Of a stretch of DNA of 64,000 nt, positions 43,144 through 55,354 are shown in pieces (position 1 is the first letter of the stretch; each line of letters begins with the position of its first letter). The stretch lies in assembly GCA_035541895.1 (NCBI GenBank), contig DATKMK010000109.1:1-64000 (forward strand), in the 5' to 3' direction. The notes beneath the pieces are model-generated. The model ran no database searches. It saw nothing but the letters and a program-made list of their open reading frames with translations, and was not told the DNA's origin. The DNA is from DATKMK01 sp035541895 (GTDB lineage Bacteria; Desulfobacterota; Binatia; HRBIN30; JACQVA1). Made by a program: the position numbers and the translations under genes.

Positions 43144-44784
43144 TCAGATCCACGCGGGATCGCGATACACGCCGAAGACTTCGCGGAAGATATCAGCGAT
43201 CTCCCCGACCGTGCACTCTTCTTTCACCGCCGCGATCAACGGCGGCATCAGATTCGCGGTTCCGCGCGCGGCTTCGCGGACCGCGGTGAGCGCGGCCTGA
43301 ACACGCGTTGTATTGCGCGCCTGCTTGCGCCGGCGCACGCGTTCGGCTTGTTCGCGTTCGATCTTCGGATCGACGCGCAGGAGTTCCAGCGGCGGACCTT
43401 CGTCGACGATGTATTTGTTGACGCCGACCATGACCTTCTCGCCGCGGTCGAGCTGTTGTTGATAGCGGTAGGCGGCCTCGGCGATTTCCTTCTGCGGGAA
43501 TCCCAATTCGATCGCCCGAACGATTCCGCCCAGCTCGTCGATCTTCTTGATGTAGGCGGCGGCTTCACGCTCGATCCGATCGGTGAGCGCTTCGATCGCA
43601 TAGCTGCCGCCGAGCGGATCGGCGACGTTGGTCACACCGGACTCCTCGGCGATGATCTGTTGGGTCCGCAGTGCCACCAACACCGCTTGTTCGCTCGGCA
43701 GCGCCAGCGTTTCATCCATCGAGTTGGTGTGGAGCGACTGGGTTCCGCCGAGCACACCGGCGAGCGCTTGAATCGCGACCCGTACGACGTTGTTGAGCGG
43801 CTGCTGCGCGGTGAGACTACACCCAGCCGTCTGCGCGTGCGTGCGCAGCATCAAGGAGCGCGGGTTCTTCGCGCCGAAGCGTTCGCGCATGATGGTGGCC
43901 CACAGGCGCCGCGCCGCGCGGAACTTGGCGATCTCTTCGAGGAAGTCGTTGTGCACGTTGAAGAAGAACGACAATCGCGGGGCAAAGCTGTCGACATCCA
44001 ACCCGCGGTCGACCGCCGCTTGCACGTAGCCGATGCCGTCGGCCAGCGTAAACGCCAGCTCCTGCACCGCGGTCGAGCCGGCTTCGCGGATGTGGTAGCC
44101 GGAGATCGACACCGGGTGCCAGCGCGGCGCTTCCGCCGCGCAGAATTCCATCATGTCGACGACGACGCGGAGCGACGGCTGCGGCGGCGAGATCCATTCC
44201 TTTTGCGCGATGAACTCCTTGAACATGTCGTTCTGGATCGTGCCGCCGAGTCGATTCCACGCGACGCCGTGCCGTTCCGCCACGGCCAGATACATCGCCA
44301 GCAACGTGCCGGCGGTGCAGTTGACGGTCATCGACACGGTCACGTCGCCGAGCGGAATCCCGCTGAACAGCTCTTCCATGTCGGTCAGGCTCGACACCGC
44401 GACGCCTTCGCGTCCGACCTCGCCGAGCGCGCGCGGGTGGTCGGCGTCGTAGCCCATCAAGGTCGGCATATCGAACGCGGTCGAGAGACCGGTTTGCCCC
44501 TGACCCAACAGGAACTGGAAGCGCTCGTTGGTATCGCGCGCCGAGCCGAAGCCGGCGAACTGGCGCATCGTCCACAGCCGGCCGCGATACATCGACGGGT
44601 AGACGCCGCGGGTGTAGGGATACTCGCCGGGATGTTCGAGCGCGCGATCGTATTGCCAACCCGGCAGATCGTCCGGAGTATAGACCGGCTCGACGTCCAT
44701 GTCCGACACCGTCGAGAAGCGCTCGAGGCGGTCGGCGTCTCGCGGGTAGCGCGCCGCCAACCATTCGGCCTTTGACTTACTCAT
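43144..44784 (-). CDS. B12-dependent acyl-CoA mutase, catalytic subunit (isobutyryl-CoA mutase-like)
   Basis: A 546-residue TIM-barrel mutase that rearranges the carbon skeleton of an acyl-CoA with adenosylcobalamin. Family blocks are RLWTMRQFAGF, GQTGLSTAFDMP, GTIQNDMFKEF, SISGYHIREAG, RLSFFFNVH and GGTQSLHTNS. At the two positions that bind the methylmalonyl carboxylate (Tyr89 and Arg207 of the Propionibacterium enzyme) it has Phe76 and Gln194, as in isobutyryl-CoA mutase. It is often labelled methylmalonyl-CoA mutase by similarity. The ATG overlaps the previous gene by eight bases. No G-protein chaperone is in the window. Confidence 0.9.
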   Translation of the reverse strand: MSKSKAEWLAARYPRDADRLERFSTVSDMDVEPVYTPDDLPGWQYDRALEHPGEYPYTRGVYPSMYRGRLWTMRQFAGFGSARDTNERFQFLLGQGQTGLSTAFDMPTLMGYDADHPRALGEVGREGVAVSSLTDMEELFSGIPLGDVTVSMTVNCTAGTLLAMYLAVAERHGVAWNRLGGTIQNDMFKEFIAQKEWISPPQPSLRVVVDMMEFCAAEAPRWHPVSISGYHIREAGSTAVQELAFTLADGIGYVQAAVDRGLDVDSFAPRLSFFFNVHNDFLEEIAKFRAARRLWATIMRERFGAKNPRSLMLRTHAQTAGCSLTAQQPLNNVVRVAIQALAGVLGGTQSLHTNSMDETLALPSEQAVLVALRTQQIIAEESGVTNVADPLGGSYAIEALTDRIEREAAAYIKKIDELGGIVRAIELGFPQKEIAEAAYRYQQQLDRGEKVMVGVNKYIVDEGPPLELLRVDPKIEREQAERVRRRKQARNTTRVQAALTAVREAARGTANLMPPLIAAVKEECTVGEIADIFREVFGVYRDPAWI

Positions 44785-45040
44785 CGCTGTGTTCTCCCGT
44801 GTGTGTGCCCAGACGGCCGCGAATCAGACCGCGCGCGACGCGGCTCCATGCGTCGGGCACGAGGATTTCGACCAATCCGAGCGCCCCGAACGTCAGCGGC
44901 TCCATCCCGAATCGGCGACTGCGCAATTCGCACGGGATGCCGTAGTGTTCGAGATAGCCGCGCACGATATGCGCCTCGGCGTCGAGCGGCGTGCTGAAGC
45001 AGACCTCCCACGGTCCAAACTCGGTGCGCTCCACGGTCAC
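44777..45040 (-). CDS. DUF2007-like small protein
   Basis: An 87-residue protein of the type WEVCFSTPLDAEAHIVRGYL then GIPCELRS and GLVEILVPDAWSRVARGLI. This is the pattern of DUF2007, a small alpha/beta domain proposed to act in signalling. The GTG start overlaps the stop of the enoyl-CoA hydratase gene by four bases (GTGA), and its end overlaps the mutase gene by eight. Function unknown. Confidence 0.75.
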   Translation of the reverse strand: MTVERTEFGPWEVCFSTPLDAEAHIVRGYLEHYGIPCELRSRRFGMEPLTFGALGLVEILVPDAWSRVARGLIRGRLGTHTGEHSDE

Positions 45041-45810
45041 CGCCCGGTGAAGGTCGCCTTGCGTTTGGCGAGAAACGCGTCCATGCCCTCGCGACGATCG
45101 TCGGTGCCGAAGGTGACCGCGAACGCTTCCGCCTCGTAGCGGCAGCCGTCTTCGAGCGCCATATCGGCGCCGGCGTTGATCGCCGCCTTGGCTTCTTGGA
45201 TCGCGACCGGCGCCTTGGCCGCGAAATCGGTCGCCGTCTTCACGGCTGCGTCCAACAACTCAGCACGCGGCAAGACGTGGTTGACCACGCCAAGGCGGAA
45301 CGCCTCGGCCGCGTCGATCATCTCACCCGAGTAGATGAGTTGGCGGGCGCGACCCGGCCCGATGCGGCGCGCGAGTCGTTGGGTACCGCCGAAGCCGGGA
45401 ATGATGCCGAGGTTGATTTCCGGCTGGCCGAACTTGGCCGACTCGGCCGCGAAGATGAAATCGCACGCCAGCGCCAACTCCATCCCGCCGCCGAGGGCAA
45501 ATCCGTTGACGGCGGCAATCACCGGAATCGGCAACTCCTCCAAGCTTCGCATCACGGCCTGGCCGCGCCGCGCAAAATCGCGCGCCTCGATGCCCGTCAT
45601 CTTCGCCATCGCGGCGATGTCGGCACCGGCGACAAACGCGCGCTCGCCCGCCCCGGTGATTACCAGGCACCGGACGCCCTCACGGCAAGCGGCGACATGC
45701 GCGCCGACTTCGTCGAGGGTTTGCGGATTGAGCGCGTTGAGCACCTGCGGGCGATTGACCGTCAGGATGCCGACCGCGTCGCGGCGTTCGAACAGCGTAC
45801 ACGTTTCCAT
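45037..45810 (-). CDS. Enoyl-CoA hydratase (crotonase family)
   Basis: A 257-residue crotonase-fold enzyme adding water to 2-enoyl-CoA. The oxyanion-hole segments are AFVAGADIAAM and AAVNGFALGGG. Both catalytic Glu are present, in GGGMELALACDF and in FGQPEINLGIIPGFGGTQRL. Substrate chain length cannot be read off. Overlaps with the DUF2007 and mutase genes indicate one unit for short-chain acyl-CoA turnover. Confidence 0.93.
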   Translation of the reverse strand: METCTLFERRDAVGILTVNRPQVLNALNPQTLDEVGAHVAACREGVRCLVITGAGERAFVAGADIAAMAKMTGIEARDFARRGQAVMRSLEELPIPVIAAVNGFALGGGMELALACDFIFAAESAKFGQPEINLGIIPGFGGTQRLARRIGPGRARQLIYSGEMIDAAEAFRLGVVNHVLPRAELLDAAVKTATDFAAKAPVAIQEAKAAINAGADMALEDGCRYEAEAFAVTFGTDDRREGMDAFLAKRKATFTGR

Positions 45811-45842
45811 GAACCGTCGACCCTAGAGACCTTGGACGCGCA

Positions 45843-46796
45843 TCAGTACTCGGGTTTGAAATCGAAGCGGTGCACCGCTTCGATGTAGCGAATCGTGCGG
45901 GTGCGCGAGCGCATCACCACCGAGTTGGTGGTCGCACCGCCTTTGAAGAAGCGAACGCCGCGCAGATAGTCACCGTCGGTGACGCCGGTGGCGGCGAACA
46001 TGACGCTCCCCGAGGCCATTTCCTCGGCAGTGTATTTTCGATTGATGTCTTTGATGCCGGCAGCGGTTGCCTTCGCGGCATCGTCCGGGTTGCGTGCGAT
46101 CAGACGGCCTTGCATCTCGCCGCCGGCGCAGCGCATCGCCGCCGCGGTGAGGATGCCTTGATGCGAGCCGCCGGTACCGAGCAAAAGGTCGATGCCGGAG
46201 GCGGGTCGCGTCGCCGCGATCCCCGGGGCAACATCGCCGTCACTCAGAAGGCGCACGCGCGCACCGGCCTTACGCACCTCGGTGATCAGCTTCTCGTGAC
46301 GCGGTCGATCGAGCACCGCCACCGTGAGGTCGGCAATGTAAACCCCTTTGGCCTCGGCGAGCGCTCGCAGGTTGTCGGTCGGCGCCTTATCGAGATCGAT
46401 GAGCCCTTTGCCTTCCGGTCCGACGGCGATCTTGTCCATGTACATGTCGGGGCAGCGCAGAAAGCCGTCTTGCTCGGCGATCGCGATGATCGACAACGCG
46501 TTGTACCCGCCGGTGGCGCAGATGGTCGCGCCTTCGAGCGGATCGAGCGCGACGTCCAGTTCGTCGCCGCTGCCGTTGCCGACCTTTTCACCGATATAGA
46601 GGATGTCGCTTTCCCCCTCTTCACCTTCGCCAATCACGATCGTGCCGTTGATCGCGATCGAACCGAAGGCTTTGCGCATGGCTTGCGCACCGGAGCGATC
46701 GGTGGCCGCCACGTCCCCACGTCCCATCAACCGCGCGGAGGCGAGCGCCGCCGCTTCCGTCACCCGAACCGCTTCGAGAGCGAGATTGCGTTCCAT
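45843..46796 (-). CDS. glpX: Fructose-1,6-bisphosphatase, class II
   Basis: A 317-residue Mn-dependent phosphatase of gluconeogenesis. TDRSGAQAMRKAF, IVIGEGEEGESDI, the metal site LDPLEGAT, and GTGGSHQGILTAAAM are the class II signature stretches. It ends 32 bases before the crotonase gene. Ribosome site weak. The 145 bases upstream (46797-46941) contain an AT-rich patch (GATAAATAAG on the minus strand) that may be a -10 region, but no gene. Confidence 0.94.
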   Translation of the reverse strand: MERNLALEAVRVTEAAALASARLMGRGDVAATDRSGAQAMRKAFGSIAINGTIVIGEGEEGESDILYIGEKVGNGSGDELDVALDPLEGATICATGGYNALSIIAIAEQDGFLRCPDMYMDKIAVGPEGKGLIDLDKAPTDNLRALAEAKGVYIADLTVAVLDRPRHEKLITEVRKAGARVRLLSDGDVAPGIAATRPASGIDLLLGTGGSHQGILTAAAMRCAGGEMQGRLIARNPDDAAKATAAGIKDINRKYTAEEMASGSVMFAATGVTDGDYLRGVRFFKGGATTNSVVMRSRTRTIRYIEAVHRFDFKPEY

Positions 46797-46941
46797 CGTA
46801 CACGCGCCGTCCTTGCGCCGCCGATCTGCGATCGGCCGCGCGGTTCCATTTGGCCTTATTTATCGAGTTTCACGGCGCCGCGCCAGGTTTGAGAGCGCCG
46901 ACCTGAAAGCGTGGATCAGAAACGAGCTTCCGCAGCCGCCG

Positions 46942-48258
46942 TCACTGGCCGAGGCTGTCTTCGATGCGAATCGCAGCCGGCTTGGCGCGCACCGCTGCCA
47001 GGCGGCCGATCCCCCGCAACGCGCGCTGGAGCCGATCGGCTTGGGCTTCGTGGGTGCGGATCACAATCGGCACGGTGGCGCCGATCTCGCGGCCTTTCTG
47101 GATCACCGAAGCGATTGAAATGTGTTGTTCACCGAGTATCCCCGCAATTCGTGCCAGCACGCCGGGACGATCTTGTACGAGGAACCGCAGATAGAATTCG
47201 CTGGTCAACTCCGTCAGAGGCTTGATGCGTGTAGGCCGCTGCGAGGCCAGCGGGTAGCCGAGCGGGGCAACGCGCGCGCGGCTGCCGTGGAGGCGATTGC
47301 GCGCGATCTCCATCAAATCGGCGACCACCGCCGTCGCAGTGGGCATCATGCCCGCCCCCAGTCCCAAGTACATGCTCGCGCCCAGCGCCTCGCCGCGAAC
47401 CGCAATGGCGTTGAGGGCTCCATTGACGTCGGCGAGCAAATGCGCGCGCGGCACCATCGCCGGTTGCACCCACGCTTCCAACCCGTCGTCTTCCTTCGCG
47501 ACCGCGAGCAGCTTGATGACGTAGCCGAAATCCTTGGCGTAGTTGATGTCGAGCTGACTGACGTCCCGAATGCCGGCCGTCGGAATATCTTGCAATCGAA
47601 CCCGCGCGCCGAGCGCGAGTTGAATGAGCAGCGTCAGTTTGTGGGCGGCGTCGATGCCGTCGACGTCGTAGGTCGGGTTGGCTTCCGCCAGTCCTTGCTG
47701 CTGCGCGGCACGCAAGACTTCGCCGAACTCGCCGCCCTGATTCGTCATCGTGCTCAAGATGTAGTTCGAGGTGCCGTTGACGATCCCGTACACGGCGCGG
47801 TTGTGGTCGGCTGCGAGGCCGTCCCTGAGCACGCGAATGATCGGGATGCCGCCGCCGACGCTGGCCTCGAATCCGAGATCGACGCCCGCGCGTTCCGCTG
47901 CGGTGAAGATCTCACGTCCGTGCACCGCGAGCAGCGCCTTGTTGGCGGTGACCACGTCCTTCCCGTTGGCGATGGCCGCCAGCACGAACCGGCGAGCGGG
48001 CTCGTAGCCACCCATCAGCTCGATGACGATGTCGATCGACGGATCGTCGAGCAGCGCCTGCGCATCGTTGGTGAGAAGGCGCCGATCGATCTTCACTCCG
48101 CGATCGGTCTTGAGGTCGATATCGGCGATGCGGGCCATCTCCAGGCGCGCGCCGAGCTTCTGCACAATCTGCCGCTGTTGGCGCTGCAGGAGTTTGATGA
48201 CGCCGGTGCCGATCGTCCCGAAACCGATCAACCCGACCCGAATCGCCCGGGTGGCCAC
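46942..48258 (-). CDS. hom: Homoserine dehydrogenase with ACT domain
   Basis: A 438-residue enzyme reducing aspartate semialdehyde to homoserine for Thr and Met synthesis. The NAD(P) fold starts RVGLIGFGTIGTGVIKLL; VVTANKALLA, FEASVGGGIPIIRVLRDGL and GIVNGTSNYIL are family blocks, with NPTYDVDGIDAAHKL in the substrate site. A C-terminal ACT domain (LRFLVQDRPGVLARIAGIL) gives feedback control, usually by Thr. The GTG at 48258 lies five bases after alaC; longer readings run back into that gene. Confidence 0.94.
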   Translation of the reverse strand: MATRAIRVGLIGFGTIGTGVIKLLQRQQRQIVQKLGARLEMARIADIDLKTDRGVKIDRRLLTNDAQALLDDPSIDIVIELMGGYEPARRFVLAAIANGKDVVTANKALLAVHGREIFTAAERAGVDLGFEASVGGGIPIIRVLRDGLAADHNRAVYGIVNGTSNYILSTMTNQGGEFGEVLRAAQQQGLAEANPTYDVDGIDAAHKLTLLIQLALGARVRLQDIPTAGIRDVSQLDINYAKDFGYVIKLLAVAKEDDGLEAWVQPAMVPRAHLLADVNGALNAIAVRGEALGASMYLGLGAGMMPTATAVVADLMEIARNRLHGSRARVAPLGYPLASQRPTRIKPLTELTSEFYLRFLVQDRPGVLARIAGILGEQHISIASVIQKGREIGATVPIVIRTHEAQADRLQRALRGIGRLAAVRAKPAAIRIEDSLGQ

Positions 48259-48263
48259 GACAG

Positions 48264-49466
48264 TTACGCGCTGGCGCGGCGCCCAACCGCCGTATCGGCC
48301 AGCCCGAGTGCGCGGCGAATACCGCGCACCGCTTGGCGGGTGCGATGTTCGTTTTCGATCAGCGCAAAGCGCACGTACTGATCGCCGTAGTCGCCGAAGC
48401 CGATGCCGGGCGACACCGCGACCTTCGCCTCTTTGAGCAGAAACTTGGAGAACTCGAGCGAACCGATGTCGATGAACGCCGGCGGAATTTTCGCCCACAC
48501 GAACATCGTCGCCTTCGGCTTCGCGACCGGCCAGCCGGCGCGGTTGAGGCCGTCGACCAGCGCATCACGGCGGCTTTGGTAGGTCTGGCGAATTTCCGCA
48601 ACGCAGTCCTGCGGCCCATTGAGCGCCTGAATCGCCGCGATCTGTACCGGCTGGAAGATCCCGTAGTCGAAGTAACTCTTCACCCGCGCGAGTGCGCCGA
48701 CCATCGCCGGGTTGCCGACCATGAAGCCGACCCGCCAGCCCGGCATGTTGTAACTCTTCGACAGGGTGAAGAACTCCACGCCGACCTCTTTCGCACCCGG
48801 GACTTGCAGGAAGCTCGGCGGCTGGTAGCCGTCGAAGACCAAGTCGGCGTAGGCGAGGTCGTGCACCACCATCAGGTCATGTTCGCGAGCGAACTCGACG
48901 ATGCGGCGGAAGAACTCGATGTCGACCACTTCGGTCGTCGGGTTGTGCGGAAAATTGAGAATCAACATTTTCGGCTTCGGCCACGTCTGCCGAATCGCCT
49001 CGACGAGGTTGGCGAAGAAATCGCTGCCCGGCAGCAGCGGCACGCTGCGCAGATCGCCGCCCGAAATGATCACCGAGTATTGATGGATCGGATACGTCGG
49101 GCTCGGACAGAGCACGACGTCGCCGGGCCCGAGCACGGCGATCGCGAGGTGCGCGATGCCTTCCTTCGAGCCGATGGTGACAACCGCCTCGCTGTCGGGA
49201 TCGAGGTCGACCCCGTAGCGGCGGCGGTACCAATCGCAGATGGCGACGCGCAGCTTGTAGATCCCGCGCGAGACCGAGTAACGATAGTTCGCCGGATTGT
49301 GCGCCGCCTCGATCAACTTGTCGACGATATGCGGCGGGGTGGCCCCGTCGGGATTGCCCAATCCGAAGTCGATGATATCCTCCCCCGCCCGCCGCGCCTC
49401 GTGCTTCAAGTCGTTGACGATATTGAAGATGTATGGCGGCAGCCGCTTGATGCGGGGAAAGTCCAT
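48264..49466 (-). CDS. alaC: Alanine aminotransferase (AlaC type)
   Basis: A 400-residue class I PLP aminotransferase. The N-terminus RIKRLPPYIFNIVNDLKHEA and FGLGNPDGATPPHIVDKL follow E. coli AlaC closely. The PLP Lys lies in TLSKSYNMPGWRVGFM, with NFPHNPTTEVV and the phosphate-binding Arg region RFALIENEHR. It interconverts alanine and pyruvate with glutamate. It precedes the homoserine dehydrogenase gene by five bases. A perfect inverted repeat lies 17 bases before its ATG. Confidence 0.92.
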   Translation of the reverse strand: MDFPRIKRLPPYIFNIVNDLKHEARRAGEDIIDFGLGNPDGATPPHIVDKLIEAAHNPANYRYSVSRGIYKLRVAICDWYRRRYGVDLDPDSEAVVTIGSKEGIAHLAIAVLGPGDVVLCPSPTYPIHQYSVIISGGDLRSVPLLPGSDFFANLVEAIRQTWPKPKMLILNFPHNPTTEVVDIEFFRRIVEFAREHDLMVVHDLAYADLVFDGYQPPSFLQVPGAKEVGVEFFTLSKSYNMPGWRVGFMVGNPAMVGALARVKSYFDYGIFQPVQIAAIQALNGPQDCVAEIRQTYQSRRDALVDGLNRAGWPVAKPKATMFVWAKIPPAFIDIGSLEFSKFLLKEAKVAVSPGIGFGDYGDQYVRFALIENEHRTRQAVRGIRRALGLADTAVGRRASA

Positions 49467-49483
49467 GATCGTCGGCTTGTAAA

Positions 49484-49508
49484 CAATTTGCGGGAGGGGC
49501 GCAAATTG
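49484..49508 (-). promoter_or_regulatory. Perfect inverted repeat upstream of alaC
   Basis: CAATTTGCG (49484-49492) and its exact complement (49500-49508) flank a 7-base loop. It lies between recG and alaC. It could be an operator or a weak terminator: on the minus strand TTTAC follows the stem. Confidence 0.5.
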
Positions 49509-52016
49509 GGAGTTTCAACGGGTGTACGTGTTGTGCCGCAAGGCCTCTACCCAATCTCCGCCAACTCCAATCGTCCGGCCCAGCGATGACGCAGGACGGT
49601 CTTCAGTGCGGCGGACTCCGGTGCGCTCAACGTCGGATCGCGGGCGAGCCACGCGTCAGCGGCGCGGCGGGCTTCGTCGAGCAAGCGGCTGTCGCGAATG
49701 AGATTGGCGACGCGGAAGTCGGGCAACCCGGACTGACGCGTGCCGAGGAAGTCGCCGGGGCCGCGGATTTCGAGATCGATCTCGGCGATCTTGAAACCGT
49801 CGGTGGTGCGCTCCATGGCCTTGAGGCGGCGATAGGCATCGTCGCCGGCATAGGCGGGGCCGACGAGGATGCAGGTCGAGGCGCCGCTGCCGCGTCCGAC
49901 GCGCCCGCGCAATTGATGGAGCTGCGCCAGCCCGAACCGTTCGGCGTGCTCGACCACCATCACCGTCGCGTTGGGCACGTCGATACCGACTTCGATGACC
50001 GTGGTGCTGACCAGCAACTGCAAGTCGCCGGCTTTGAAGCGGCGCATCACCTGATCCTTCTCGCTGCCCTTCATGCGCCCGTGAATCAGGCCGACGCGAT
50101 AGCCGGCGAAAACCGTGCGCGCCAACTCGTTCGCCATGGTGGTGGCGTCGCGTAGCTCGGCCTTGTCGCTCGGGTCGATCAGCGGATAGACGACGTAGCC
50201 CTGCCGGCCGGCATCAAGTTCGCGCTTCGTCAGAGCATAGACCTTTTGCCGATCACTCTCGCGGAAGACCAGCGTGCGAATCGTCTGGCGCCCCGGCGGC
50301 AACTCGTCGAGCAGTGACACGTCGAGATCACCGTAGAGCGTCATCGCCAACGTGCGCGGGATCGGCGTCGCGCTGAGCAGCAAAATGTCCGGCGGCGGAC
50401 CGCTCGCCGATCCGCTAAGCCCGCGCAACGCGGCGCGCTGCATGACACCGAAGCGATGCTGCTCGTCGATCACACCGAGACCGACGGCCTTGAAGCGCAC
50501 GCCGTCTTGAATCAGCGCGTGCGTGCCGACGACGATCTGAATCTCGCCCGATGCGAGCTGCGCTTCGAGCTTGCGCCGTTGCGCACGCGGCTGCTCGCCG
50601 GTGAGCAACGCTGCGCGTAACCCGAGGTCATCGGCCCAGCGTCCCACGGTCGAAAAGTGTTGCTCGGCGAGCAACTCGGTCGGCGCCATGAACGCCGCTT
50701 GGAGCCCGTTTTCAATCGCGACCAGCGCGGCAAACAAGGCGACGATTGTTTTGCCGCTACCGACGTCGCCTTGAATCAATCGGTGCATCGGATGCGGCGC
50801 GGCAAGATCCGCGTAGATCTCTTCAATCACCCGTTGCTGAGCGTTGGTGAGTGCAAACGGCAGCGAACGGGCGAGCCGATCCGTCAGCTCACCGGTCCGC
50901 CGCAGCGCTCGGCCGGCTTCAATCGCGACCGAGCGGCGCTTCAAAGCCAGCCCGAGTTGAAGATAGAACAGTTCGTCGAAAACCAGGCTGCGATGGCCGA
51001 GCGACGCGAAGGCATTGAGCTGCGCGACGTCGGACTCGCGTGCGGGCGCGTGGACCCGTTGGAGCGCGCGACCGAGATCGGTGATGCCCGCGCGCGTCAC
51101 GACCGACTCGGGCAGCGCGCTCGGCACCCGCCCGCTCCACTCGCCGACCGCTTGCTGCACGATCTTGCGCATCACCCCGACGCTCATCGCCGTCGGCTTG
51201 TTGTAGACCGGCAGCACGCCCTGCCCGCCCGCGTCGGCGTCGAGGTCGATCTCCGGATGGACCATACGCTTCAGACCGGTGGCACCCATTTCGACCTTGC
51301 CGTGGACCAAGCAGCGCTGGCCGACCTGATAGCGATTCTTGAAGTACGCCACCTGGTGGTACCACGTGAGCGCGAGGAACCCAGTGTCGTCCTTGATCGC
51401 GCCTTCGAGGATGCGGCGCTGACTGCGACCGACGTAGCGTTCCGACAGATGCGCGATCTCGCCCATCACGCTGGCTTCTTCGCCGACCCGCAACTCGCGC
51501 ACGGTGCGCACCGCGCGACGGTCCTCGTATCGAAACGGCAGGTGGTACAGGAGATCCTCGATGCTGCGTAGCCCGAGTTTGCGAAACTGCTCGGCGCGCT
51601 GCGGGCCGACACCGCGCACGAACTGCACCGACTGCGCGAGCGCCTCCAATTGCGCCGTCAGCTCGCCCGACGTGCGATGATAGGTCGGCGCGGGCGGCGG
51701 CACACGCTCCAGTGGGCGTGGCGGCGGGGCTGAATTCAGCACGGCGGGCAGTCCGAGTTGAGCGATCCGCTCACGCAACTCGCGCGCCCACGCACTCCGA
51801 TTCGGCGGCGGATGTCGTTCGAAGATTTCGAGCGTGGCGCAAATCTCCGCCACTCGCTCGCGCTCGCGTTCAGGCAGTTGACCCAGCAACGCCCGCCCGC
51901 GCGCGGCCAGCGCGGCGCTGGGCACGCCAACGCGCGCGGCAGTGGCGGCCGGGCTCCGCAGCAAAAAATCGAGCGGTGCGGCAACCGCCTCGAGAAAGCC
52001 GGCGAGCGAGTCGCGT

Positions 52017-55265
<3,249 letters not shown>

Positions 55266-55301
55266 GTTGTCGCTTGTCGCCGATCGCGTATCGCCTATCG
55301 T

Positions 55302-55322
55302 CCGGCACGGTCATCGTGCCGG
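55302..55322. other. Hairpin between carA and carB
   Basis: CCGGCACG (55302-55309) pairs with 55315-55322 over a 5-base loop. It is nested within a looser inverted repeat GCCTATCG (55293-55300) / CGATAGGC (55336-55343). It may adjust the relative amounts of CarA and CarB or be a remnant repeat element. Confidence 0.45.
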
Positions 55323-55354
55323 CGATCGCAATGCGCGATAGGCCATATGCGTCG

